Below are positions 1-10,530 of a stretch of DNA of 64,000 nucleotides, in pieces. The DNA lies in assembly GCA_029339195.1 (NCBI GenBank), contig JAPTJF010000056.1, positions 124,001 to 188,000 of the forward strand, given 5' to 3'. Under the pieces are notes generated by a model. It ran no database searches and had not been told where the DNA came from. It saw nothing but the letters and a program-made list of their open reading frames with translations. The translations under genes were made by a program, and so were the position numbers. This stretch comes from Micractinium sp. NFX-FRZ (taxonomy: Eukaryota; Chlorophyta; Trebouxiophyceae; Chlorellales; Chlorellaceae). Each line of letters starts with the position of its first letter. Positions within the stretch are counted from its first letter, which is position 1.

Positions 1-673
1 GCTGCAGCCTCACAGAACCACCCAGCAAGCAGCCCAGGCAGAAACTTCCTGGAAGGGGAGGCATGAGCGGCGGGTCAGCACGCTGAAAGCTGAGCGTTGC
101 TCAGACCTGAGGCACCGGGAGGCAGAGGGAGGGCTGCGGGCACGCCCCGGGGATGCCGGGGGGCGTGAACTGGAAGAAGTGGCACCAGAGGTCGGCTGAG
201 CCGCAGCAGCCAAAGTAGCGGGGCAAGCCTGCAGAGCAGCAGGGTGGCAGCCGTGTTATGATCCATGGGTGTGATCTTGCCGGCAGCATCACGTGGCCCT
301 CGAGAGAGGCTCCCCCACCTCCTCGACAGCAAGCATGTCGTGCTACCTCTTAGCATCCCCATATGATGCAGCTAACTGTGTGCCTGTGCCCAGATATAAG
401 GAGCCCCTCTTTCAATCGACCTGTAGGTCAGTGCACGATGCAGCCCGCCCGCTCGCCTTGGACCGGCTGACAGCAGCACGGGTTGCCGGCGCCGCCGCAG
501 CCGCCGTCAGAAGCCTGGCCCAGGCGCCTGCCCCCCTTGCTGGAATGGAAGCACAGGCTGCTAGATTGGTCCAGAAGCGCTCTGCGACTGCTAGTGTCTG
601 CTGCGCTTGCGGTGACGAGGGCGGCCAGCAGCAGGCCTAGGCCGAGCAGCCCCGGACGCGTGTCGGAAGTCAT
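1..673 (-). CDS. Secreted cysteine-rich protein, 5' part only
   Basis: The minus strand opens at 673 with a clear signal peptide: a short charged start, then the hydrophobic run GLLGLGLLLAALVTASA, with likely cleavage after ASA near residue 24. The following stretch is cysteine-rich and contains the cluster NPCCCQP. The first coding block ends before the in-frame stop near 428, so a donor is expected around 435-460. A second cysteine-rich block in about 108-240 (PRYFGCCGSADLWCHF) follows a CTGCAG acceptor and ends at a CAG|GT donor near 108. The gene continues past base 1. The exact junction between the two blocks could not be fixed in phase, so the exon structure is tentative. I do not recognise the family. 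A secreted or wall-associated protein is the inference. Confidence 0.35.
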
Positions 674-1002
674 GATGGGCGTCTACGTTCTGTGGTAGGG
701 TGGAATCCGAACTCAAATTGGCGGGATGCCTGCGGTTGAGGCCCAAGGAGCCTCTTGTCCTCCCTGCACTTTCCTTCCCGCCTCGTCCATAGAAGCGTGC
801 CCATGTACCGCCATGGCCAGCAAACATGAGGTGTATCTTACAGTCAAAAGTCGAGTCGTGGCAACTGTACAACACGGGAACGAGTCACGGCAACTGAACA
901 ACACAATGGGTCACCAACAGGGGTCACAAAGAGGGAACCAGCCTTGCATGCACACACCCTGCCATCGCCGCCGCACTGCTGCAGCTCCCGCCGCCCTTGG
1001 AC
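674..1002. other. Intergenic: upstream of the secreted protein, 3' flank of the GST-like gene
   Basis: Both neighbours are on the minus strand. The stretch holds the 3' untranslated region of the 1003-4655 gene and the promoter of the 673 gene. Apart from the poly(A) motif at 838-842 I see no coding signal. Confidence 0.5.
838..842 (-). terminator. TGTAA poly(A) motif of the GST-like gene
   Basis: TTACA on the plus strand reads TGTAA on the minus strand. It lies about 160 bases past the stop at 1003. TGTAA is the usual green-algal polyadenylation motif. Confidence 0.5.
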
Positions 1003-4000
1003 CTACGCCGCGGCAGGGAAGCGCTCCGCCCGGTTGTGCGGCTGCTCCCACCATGCCTCGCCGCCCTTGGGCACGATTGCATAGTAGTTCAGGCGGGGGT
1101 GGGAGGTGAAATAGTGGACCTGCAAGAGGCGGTGAGGGGGGCGCAAACAGGCACGCGGAGAGGCCGTGAGCAACAGTTGCTTGGCCGTGAGCAACAGTGA
1201 AGCAACTGCAGCCGGCCGAAAATGCGGGCCAGCGGCAGACCCGGCCATGCAGCGTGGATTAGGTGCAGTGCAAGGGGCGGCTCTGCCTGGGCTGCCCTGC
1301 CCTTCAGGTGCCCACCTTGATGTGCTGCATGTTGACCGACGCCGACACGCCTGCAAGGGCAGTCAGAAGGGGAGCATGTGGGCAACGAGTTGTTGGTTGT
1401 TGGATTAAACATTGGCATCACAGGTGCATGCCAGGCCAGCGAGAGGCGGTCGGGTTGGGCCCCTGTCTGCTCTGCCCACCTCAAATTCGTCAAAGCCTCT
1501 GCCTCCTTGCTGACACACCCACCCTCCCACGCCCACCCGCGCACCCACCCACGCACCTGGGGTCTGGAACACATCCTTTGTGTACTCCCGCAGCTGCAGG
1601 GCAGGCAGGCAGCGGGGGAAGCTAGCCAAGCGGCCATCTTAGCAAAGCACAGGAGACAGGCGGGCAGGCAGGCAGGCAGGCAAGGGAAGCTGCCCAGACA
1701 GGCAGGCAGCGCCGGCTGCCGCCAACAGTGACAGCACGCGCCCGAGCAGTGGCTGAGCGGGGTGGCGGCAAACCTTCCGCCTCGTCAGAGTGCCAGCAGT
1801 ACAGCGCCCTGTGCGCCCGCTCCTGCATCCCCGCAACCAATGCAGCAAAACAAGTATCAAACACCCACTCACGTTTGGTAACTCGTGGATGAAGTTGCGG
1901 CTGGTCTTGAAATACACAACATACACCTGCGACAGATGAGGGGCGGGGTGGGGGTGATGACTGGGCGCTCGACAGCGTGGGCTCAGCAGGCGCTGTCGTC
2001 AAAAATGATCAGCAAGCACTGCAGCACGACCACTTCTCTTCATTTCACTGCTTCGTCCCCATCAAATCTGTGCCGTGTGTGTGTCTGTGCCCACACACAC
2101 GGCTTGATGTCACGCTAAAAGAAACAAGGTGCGCTCTCACCTCGTCAAAGCGGATGAGGGTGTGGAAGAGGCGGATGTCGGCCTCCGTGAGCTGGTCGCC
2201 CGCGATGTAGCGCTGCTGCCCCAGGATTGCCTCGCAGCGGTCCAGGCCGGAGAAGAGCTCCTGGAAGGCTGCAGGTAGGGGAAAAAGGGGATAGAACAGG
2301 GGGCAAAGGGGGTAGTTTGTGTGGGGGTGTGGGGCAGGGGAGTGTGCCTCAACCGCCTCCAGTGATGTGGCGCCCAACCCTCCCTATCCATTTTTTCCGC
2401 TGCATGAAGCAGCACAACACGACCTCCCTGGGCACGTGCTGCTAGCTGGGTAGCATAGGGTAGCCAGCCCCCTCCGCAACCAGTTTTGCCTGCAAGCCTC
2501 CGTGGCCCCCCGGCCCCCCGCCCACCTGTTTCGTATGCTTCCTGCGAGGTGGCAAAGCCGCACCGGTAGACGCCGTTGTTGATTGATGGGTACACCCAGT
2601 CGTTCACCTGTCGGAGGGAGGAGGGAGGAGGGCAGGGAAGGTGGCACTGAGGCAGGGGGCTTGACGGGGATGGGGAAGGACAGACCTGTGGTGCATTTAT
2701 GCTGCCGGTGCGGGAGGAATTGCGAGGAGGCGGGGCCCAAGGGCAGGGGCAGGGCTGGGGTGGGGGGTGGGGATGGTAAGTGGAGGAGCCAGGAGTTCCG
2801 CTGGTGCACGCTACCCTCCTCCCCTCCCCCCGCCCGGCCCCGCAGCCCATGCTAAATGCTCCAGACACCACCCTCTGACACCCACCTCGTCAATCTTGGC
2901 CCGCATCCCCTCTGGGTACAGGTCCAGCCCCGGGTTGGTGGCCAGGTGGTTGAACTCGCTGCGGGGGCGACACGGGAAGAAAGGGCAATGGGGATGGGAG
3001 GTGGATGTGGGTGGTTGCGAGGCCGGGGGGTTGCAGGCAGGAGTGTGTCCCGATCTTATATGTGCTGCTCCCCCTCCCTCCCACCCCGCTCTTACCTGTT
3101 GAACATGCGCACGATTTCGGCGGACTCGTTGTTCACGATTGCCCCCGTCTTCTTGTCCCACAGCACAGGCACCGTGTACTTGCCTGCGGGCGGGCAGGGC
3201 AGGCAGGGCAGGCCAGGGAACACGGTTGGAGTGGCAGGTGGCAAGAGCACAGGGGAACAAGACCCATGCTGTTGGGAAGGAGCAGGTGAGGCAGGGCTGG
3301 AGGCGGGTTGACGCGGGGCAGAGCATGGGGCAGGCCCCCTTGTACCCGGGAGATGAGCAGGCAGGCACAGCGCGCTCACTCACCAAACGTGTCCTCCACC
3401 CTCTCATACAGATCCCTCACAAACTTGGCGCCCGTGACTGCAGGGAGGGATGAAGCAGGGCAGGGGCAGGGTTGGTGAAGCACGCCGGGTTTGAGTGAGC
3501 GGCGCGCCTATATAGAGTGCCAGTCAGAAAAGGCAGGGGCAGCGCACAGCTGCGTTGGGGGCACGGCGCCAAGCCGCCCAAGCTGCCAAACTTTCGTTTG
3601 CCCTGTGCTCCACCTCTCGCACAACACACAGCACATAGTTGAGTGGACACAGGCTCCTGGTCAGTTTGCGTAAGTCACGACACGCGGCGCGCCCCGTGCT
3701 CCTACTTGTATCGCACCTGTGTCTGGGATGCACCCCTCGCAGCCAAAGGAGCCGTGTCCGGTGGAGCTGGCCAGCGGCGCGTCTCCCGGGCTGGCAAACG
3801 CCCAGCCGCTGTGCTCGTCCTGGCCGGGCCGCGTGTGCTGCCAGGTGGGGTGGGTCACCGACAGGCCGATCACGTCTTGCAGGCCCTGCAGGGAAGGCAG
3901 TGGGGCGGGGGCCGGGGGCCGCGTGTGCGTCCATGTGCTGGGGCAGGGCTGCGAGTGTTGGAACAAGGGCTGGCGTGCTTTTGCAGAAGAAAGAAGGGAA

Positions 4001-4655
4001 GACAAGACAACGGAGGCGGCGAGGATGGAGGAGCCGCTCAAGGAGGTTGTTGTATGCACAGATGCAGCGCAAGCCGGCGGCGGCGGCTGGTACTGCAGGG
4101 TACTGCTGCGCACAGCCCCTGCCCAGCCAGCCACCCTCTCACCTTCATGTGCATCACCGCCACGCAGCGGCTGGCCCAGGGGCATGCCAGGCTGACAAAG
4201 AGGTGGTAACGCCCAGCTGCAGGGAGGAGGTCATACAAGGTGGTGGGAAGGGGCCCCAAGGGGGTGTGGTGAAGAGGCCGGCGGCTGACGTCATCTTTGC
4301 TCGCAACGGCGCCATCACCCTCCACTCACGACTCCCGTCCCTCACCTTCGGGCTCGAACTCGCCTCCCTTGGCGATCCAGTTGCGGTACACAGACTCCTT
4401 GCGCTTGAACTGCCCATCTTTGGACATTTCATCCAGTGCAGTCCGCGCCTTGGCTGCCGCCGCTGCCGTGCGGCCGCCGTCTGCTGCCGAGGCCATGGCG
4501 CGCGGGCTGCTACTGCTGCGCTGTTGCCGCAAGCTACTGCTACGGGTGAAAGTGCTGGGTCGCTGCGGGGGAACAGAGGCGCAGGGGCGGGAGGCAAGGG
4601 GCTGGGGGAGCAGGCTGGAGACTGTGCGACGCAGGAGAGTGCAGTTCAAGCGCAT
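1003..4655 (-). CDS. Glutathionyl-hydroquinone reductase (Xi-class GST-like)
   Basis: Predicted 406 aa. The product belongs to the ECM4/YqjG family, which reduces glutathionyl-hydroquinones using a catalytic cysteine. Exons: 4346-4655, 4143-4216, 3717-3885, 3384-3437, 3096-3183, 2886-2958, 2526-2607, 2141-2268, 1873-1926, 1557-1593, 1316-1350, 1003-1119; all junctions stay in phase. Family hallmarks seen in order: [14 protein letters not shown] with the catalytic Cys, [49 protein letters not shown], and [15 protein letters not shown] of the helical C-terminal GST domain. The first 50 residues are Ser/Arg-rich without acids and look like an organelle transit peptide. A second in-frame ATG near 4496 would give a cytosolic form. 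It is divergently arranged with the bZIP gene. Confidence 0.9.
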
Positions 4656-4870
4656 TGGTCTGTCCGATCTGGTTTCGTGGGCCTAAATTAGCGCCGGATG
4701 AGAGACCGTGAGCAAATGGGGCCTCCCCGTGCTGCGTCGAGCTGGCACAGCACCCAGAAATTCTTGCAGTCCTTTTGCAGCCAACCGCTCCTAGAGGATC
4801 TTGGCAGCACCAGAGAATGCTCCTGGTCTGATCGACACCGCAAAGAGGAGCTCACGCGACTCTTCTCCTC
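4656..4870. promoter_or_regulatory. Short divergent promoter region, GST-like / bZIP
   Basis: Only 215 bases separate the two divergent start codons, so both 5' leaders and core promoters must fit here or overlap. I did not recognise a TATA box or a named element. Confidence 0.5.
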
Positions 4871-7800
4871 ATGGATGCCCTGGGGGCTGGCTCTATGGAG
4901 CTTCCAGACCTGCTTATTGGCATGCCCAACGAGGATGAGTTTGTACCGGTGCGTCCCGGCGGCACACTTTAGACTTGAAACCCCGGCGCGCGGGTCCCTG
5001 CTCCTGAGGCCTGCACGCTGCTACCGCCCCCTGCCTGTCTTCAGGTCGACAATTTCTTCTCCAGCTACGTCTCGGAGCTAGCAGCAGGCAGCAAGCGAGC
5101 ACACGAGCAAGGTGGGGCGTGCAGCGGTGCATAGCGTTCCTCAGTGCCTGCAGCGCCCACCCCGGGCTGTGGAGAGCTCACGGGAGCTATCAGGCAGCGG
5201 CAGCCGCCCCTGCAGTGCCCTCGCTCGCCGCGCAGCCTGCGCGGCGGCGGTCCCGCCGCGCTTGGCTTCTGCCGGTTCCAGACGCACAGAAGCTGGACCT
5301 AGTGCCTTGCTGCTCCCCACATAAGACATCACGCCTGCTCACCCGTGCATAACGCACCCACGTGAACATAGCCCTCCTGTGCGCCCCGCCGCCGGTGCAG
5401 GTGGCGACTACGCAGGTGGCACCAAAGCGGCCAAGATGGCGCCCGGCCAGACAGCGGGCGTGGCGGGCCCCGGGATGGCGCAGGCGCAGGCTGGGCTGGC
5501 GGGCGGCATGCAGCCGCCCTACATGCTGGGCGGGCAGCAGGGCTTGCCCATGATGCAGGGCATGCAGGGCATGCCGGCGATCAACGGCGGCCTGCCCGGA
5601 CTACCCTTGATGCCTTCCTCTGCGATGGGGGGCGCCGGCGGGGCGTCGGGGCTGCCTCTCGGGCTCATGGGCATGGGTGGGTTACCAGGCGCGCTGCCCG
5701 GCAGCCTGGCCAGCGGCCCCAACTTCATGGGCGCAGCAAACGGCGGCAGCGGCGGGCTCCTAGGCATGGGCATGTCGTCTCTAGACCCCACCGGCGGCAG
5801 CGGCTACTGCGGCGGCATTGCTGCTGGCGGGGCCGACGCCAGCGGCACGCTGTCAGGCGGCGGGGGCGGCGATGACCACAGCGGCGGGGAGGGCAAGCAG
5901 CGGAAGACGGTGAAGCAGCAGGAGGCGAACAAGGTGGCGCAGCAGCGGTACCGTGAGCGCAAGAAGCAGAAGTTCCACGAAATGGAGGCAACCATTGACC
6001 AGCTGTCCAAGCAGCTGCAGGCGCTGCAGGTGCGGGGGGCACCGTGGGGCGGAAGTGGGGGTGCAAAGGTGGAATGGTGGGGCACACAACAGGGTCATGA
6101 GATGGAGGCCGCAGTTAGGCAGCTTAAACAGCTTCGGGCGCTTCAGGCGGGTGAAGGGAGAGAGTGGTTGCTGGGTTGCATGGGGGGGGGGGGGGGGGAG
6201 CATATGGACATCGGGCAGAGGGAGGAGGAGCAGGAGCAGCAGAGAAGAGGGGCTGACCGCCGTGGCTTGCTGCTGGGGCACACCGCAACCTACTCTATCT
6301 TCTGTTGTCCAGCGCCCCCGCGCTTGTGCCTTCGAGACCGCATACTCCACACCACCCGCGCCCCGCCTGCCCCGCCTGCCTGCCTCCTTGCCCGCCCCCC
6401 CGCAGGCGCTGCAGAGCCGCAACGCAATACTGGAGGGCCTCAACGGCGAGCTGCAGTCCCAGCTGATGACACGGGAGAAGGAGGTGGAGAGGCTCAAGGT
6501 GGCGCTGGACACGGCGGCGGAGCGCTCTCTGGGCAGCCACCCTTCCAGCCCCAGGTGGGCAGGGAGGGAGGCGGGGAGGCACGGCGGGCGGGGGCAGGGT
6601 GGCGCCTGCGCGCCTGCGTGGCCTCTGTGGCTGCCTGGGCATGTGCCCGGCTGCGGGTGTGCGTGGAGGTCTTGATGTGGGCAACGAAGGCACTTTTCGT
6701 TGCCTGCACGTGCGTGCATGTTGCGTGCGATTGCAAGCGCGTCTGCAGCAGCGGCACGTTCTGGTGCAGCCAGGCCAAGGCACATGCTTGCTTGATGTTG
6801 CGCCTGCCTCGTTGCCCCGCACCCGCACCAAGGCAGCGGGGGCCTGACGCCCCGCCCGCCCTGCACCCCGCCGCCGTGGCACTGCAGCGAGGGCGGCACG
6901 GAGGCGAGCCCCCTGGAGTGTGCCGAAGACGGCTGCGTCAGCTGCGATGTGCTGCCGCGAGACTTGGCAGGTGGGAGGCGTGTTTGGGAAGTGCAGCAGC
7001 CACTCCGCTGGGTTGCCAGCCAAAGAAGCCTGCCAGAAGGGTAGCTGTGCCGTCAGCCAGACAGCCACGCAGGCACCAGCCGAAACACACACAGTCTCGC
7101 TGCCTACGTTGCAGACCTCTCTCCTTGCACACCTCTCCCTGCACACCCCACCCCTGCCCACCTCACAGTTAGCAACCCCACGCCTGTACCCCCCCTCATT
7201 GGCAGGCATCGACTTCAAGAAGGGTTTCAGCGACCAGGTGGAGCGCCTGCGCGCGTTCCTGCAGCAGCACGGCATCGCCGACGGAACCCCGCCAGGTGCG
7301 CCTGGGTGTGCATGAGGGAGGGAGGGAGCCCTCAGCCGGCAGCGGGGCCGCCCGGATGGCACGCGCACCTCAGGTTGCTTACGGCTGGCAGTCAGTGCCG
7401 GCACATGCAGCAGCCGCCAATGCTGTGTCCTTCGCTGAGCAACCCGCCTGTGTGAGCGACACAGCGGGCCTGTGTGTACCGAGCTCCTGCCGCCGCATGC
7501 CCCTGCTGTCCTCCCCCCTCTTTTTCCTGCCCTACCTTCACCCAACGGCCTGGCCTCTGGTGCTCTGCAGAGGGCGTCCTGAGCCGGCAGCTTGTGAACG
7601 AGCTGGCCCAGCTGGTGGGGCGAAGCTGCCAGCTGTGCCAGGTGAGCGCTGCCGGGGGGCTTGGAGCGGTGGGCCTGCTGTGCTGCTCGTTGTAGCGCCA
7701 TGTTAGCGTGGCCTGGCTGCTTGCGCTGTGCACCCCACCCTGCTGCGCTGCCATGCAGGCCGCACGCTCCCGCCGCCGCGGCGCTCCACTCACGCTCTTC

Positions 7801-9878
7801 CGCCTGCATTTCCGTGCTGTGCTGCGCAGGCTGCTTTGCGTGCTGAGGGTGTCAAGGTTATGGAGCTCATCTCCAAGGACCCGCACTCTTTTGCAGCAGG
7901 CAAGCCAAAGTTGGGGTGCCATACGGGGAGGTAGCAGGGGGAGGTGGAGGAAGCAGGCGCCAGGAGATGGGGAGGCACAGTGTAGGATACGAGACACTAC
8001 CCCACAGCCGTGCCTACCACATCAGCAGGGAGCAAAAGGTCACGCCACTGGAGATGGGGAGGCAGGTGACCTGCATCTCTACCATACCCGGCCAGCCATC
8101 TCCCATCGCTCCCACAGCCTTCCGGAGGTCTGCCGCCCACACCCCAATGCTGACCACTGCCACCCCCCGCCCACGTCCCCCACCACCGCAGTGGGCAGCT
8201 CGGCGGAGCAGCAGCGGTGGGCCGCGTGCCTGAGCGCGATGCAGCTGACCGGAGAGCAGCAGGAGCACTTGCTGCTGTCGCGTCGGGCCCACCTGCAGCG
8301 CATGCGCGTCATCTACCAGGAGCGGCACAACCTAAACATGCAGGTGGGGCGCAGGGTACCGCCGGCCGCCTCTGGTTTGGCAGCACCCTGTTTCCTCCTT
8401 GTTGCGGGGGCATCTGCTAGGCACAGCAGAACCTTGGCAGGCAGGGAGGGCAGGGCAGGTGCGGCGGCCTGCCAATAATTTGGGGGCCTGCCAACGCTTT
8501 GGGTTGGCAGGGCGGGCAAGGCCAAGTGGGGCGGGGCGGGGATGGGACCAGCGGTGCTCTCCCGCGCACACATGCATGCTGGCAAGCCGCACTCGCCTGC
8601 CTGCCCTGCCCTTCGAGCTGCGCGCTGCAACGTTTGATACTGCGACAGAAATGCCACGCCTCGCCCTGCGAGCGACCCTCCCCTCCCCCTCTGCAATGCC
8701 CCCTTGCTCCTCTCCCCGTCTGGGCGCAGGCCATGGCGCTCATGCTGCCCCACTCCAGTCGCAACCCGGCGGAGGACAACACGGTGGAGGGGCGGCTGGC
8801 CAGCATGAGCCAGGGAGGGTACCTGCCCGTGGCCAAGAGCAGCGCCGAGCTGAGCGACGTGCTCGACAAAATCAAGGTGGGTTCTCTTCTGTCGTCACCT
8901 CGCCGCTCTGTCCATTCTAGTGGTTGCGTGCAAGTTTGGGTGCCGGGGAACCGCACACGGCCAAGAGCAGCGCGTTGCTGCTCGCACAAAATGGGCGTGC
9001 CACAAAAATTGAGGTGGGGCTCGCAAAGCCTTCTGCCGGGGAGTGTTGTGGTGTGCTGGACGCCACCGCCCGGCGTCGCCCCGACCTACCCTGGCTCTGC
9101 AAGGCAATCTGCTGCGCACAAAGCGCTGCTGCATCGTCCTGGCCCCAGCCCTGCCCCTCCTCACACCCCACCCAACTCACACGCCCCTTTCCACACACCG
9201 CCGCCGCTGCAGGACAACCTGCGGCATGAGCAGCGGTGCGTCATGGACCTCAACTGCCTGCTCATGTCCAAGATCCTCGCGCCCCTGCAGGTAGGGCAGG
9301 GCTGGGGAGGGCAGGGGAGGGGAGGGGCCACGGGGGTGGAGGGTTATCACACATCAACACACATGTGGCTACTGCGGCTACTGTAGATGGCCCGGGTGTG
9401 TGTGCTGGTAGCCGAGCATGTTCCTGTGCTGGCACACCCGTTGTCCTTCCCTTCCCTTGCCCTGCCGCCTGCGTGGGCCCTCCCCCCACCTCTAACTGCC
9501 TGCCTGCCTGCCTGCCTGGGCCTGCAGGGCGCCCGCTACATGCTGGGCGCGTACCCGCAGCACTGCGACGCGCTGGCACTCAGGTGCGGCTTGCTGTGGG
9601 GTGGGAGCAAGGGCAGCAGGGTTGCAGGGAGCCCTGTCTGCGTGGCTGGTTGGCTTGCTTGCCGCCCCCCCCTCTTGCCCTGCCCTCTTACATCAGTCAG
9701 CTCGTGATTGCCTGCGTCTTCCGTCTCACCCTGCCTCGCAACTGCCTGCCTGCCTGCTTGCAGCAACGTGCTGGCCAAGAGCTTGGGGCGGGAGGACGTC
9801 AGCGAGGGCGCGCCGCCCGCCAGCGGTGCGGCGGCAGAGGCGAGCACCGGCGGCTGCCGTACGCAGGGCTGCTGCTAA
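4871..9878 (+). CDS. bZIP transcription factor with extended C-terminal region
   Basis: Predicted 611 aa. Exons: 4871-4948, 5045-5111, 5401-6029, 6406-6554, 6837-6970, 7206-7295, 7571-7641, 7830-7899, 8192-8343, 8730-8876, 9213-9290, 9528-9583, 9764-9878. The start at 4871 gives MDALGAGSMELPDLLIGMPN. Exon 3 is rich in Met/Gly/Leu/Pro and resembles an activation region. It ends in the basic region NKVAQQRYRERKKQK, which fits N-x7-R, followed by leucine heptads that continue into exon 4. The C-terminal half is well structured, with blocks such as FSDQVERLRAFLQQHGIAD, RMRVIYQERHNLNMQ, and a last block ending LGAYPQHCDALAL. I cannot assign these blocks to a named domain. The intron after 7899 is GC-AG. 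Introns 3 and 10 contain copies of the preceding exon ends. Targets are unknown. Confidence 0.9.
6094..6147 (+). repeat. Decoy copy of bZIP exon 3 end inside intron 3
   Basis: The segment would read HEMEAAVRQLKQLRALQ, against HEMEATIDQLSKQLQALQ at the end of exon 3. About 13 of 17 aligned residues are identical. It lies about 65 bases inside the intron. Confidence 0.8.
6182..6198 (+). repeat. Homopolymer run of 17 G
   Basis: Uninterrupted G tract inside bZIP intron 3. It is prone to length variation and sequencing error, and could form a G-quadruplex on the transcript. Confidence 0.9.
8955..9012 (+). repeat. Decoy copy of bZIP exon 10 end inside intron 10
   Basis: The segment repeats the motif GGCCAAGAGCAGCGC of exon 10 (about 8831). 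It ends in ACAAAAATTGAG followed by GTGGGG, mirroring the real exon end ACAAAATCAAG|GTGGG at 8876. It is more diverged in the middle. Confidence 0.65.
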
Positions 9879-10530
9879 CGGCAGGATGAGTCCAAGCCTC
9901 AAGTCCCAGCCTTGCTGGCTGGCGGTCCGCTGAACCCAACACGCATCTTCTCTCCCTGTGCCATCCACTATTCTTTTGCTGTCTACCTCCTCTCTCTCTT
10001 GCATACTGCTTGTCCTGTTGATGGGCGCACAGGCTTGTGCCTGCAAACCGCTCTGCAATGATCGACCTCGGCCTCCCATCGGTGACTGCACCCCACCTGT
10101 CCTCACACCCCCTTTTGCTTGCCTACCTTGCCATTCCCTGCATTGTACGCCTCACTGGCGTGCCCCCTGCCAGGCAGCCGGCAGCCCCGGTCCGCTCTCA
10201 GACCTGTTTTCCTGGTGTTGTGCTCTCTGCAAGTACCCTTCACTGCTTGCAAACGATCGAGCCAAAAGCTTTTGCTTGCCTTGTAAACTATCGAAAGTTA
10301 TGGATGAGAGGAGGTATCGCATGAAATGTAGGCAGGCTGCTTGTCCAGTGATGATGGGCACATAGCAGACACGCAAGCCATCCAAATACAGAGCACAGTT
10401 CTGGAGCAGGGCACACGCAAACGAACCCCCCCCCTCCCCAACGAGCACACAACGAGGAAACACAATCAGAGAGGAAAGCAACAGATGGGTGTGAGGCATC
10501 CGGCGGCGGCGCTGCTCGGCCGTGCCCAGC
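9879..10530. other. Convergent intergenic region, bZIP / DNA2
   Basis: It holds the 3' untranslated regions of two convergent genes. The plus-strand poly(A) motif lies at 10282-10286. I found no coding signal and no clear minus-strand TGTAA for DNA2. Confidence 0.5.
10282..10286 (+). terminator. TGTAA poly(A) motif of the bZIP gene
   Basis: TGTAA about 400 bases after the stop at 9878, in a locally AT-richer stretch. Confidence 0.5.

Noticed and set aside
6295..7809. 504-codon minus-strand ORF opposite the bZIP gene
   Set aside because: It runs antisense across several well-supported bZIP exons and introns, has shadow-type composition (Pro/Arg/Ala/Gln) and no family motif.
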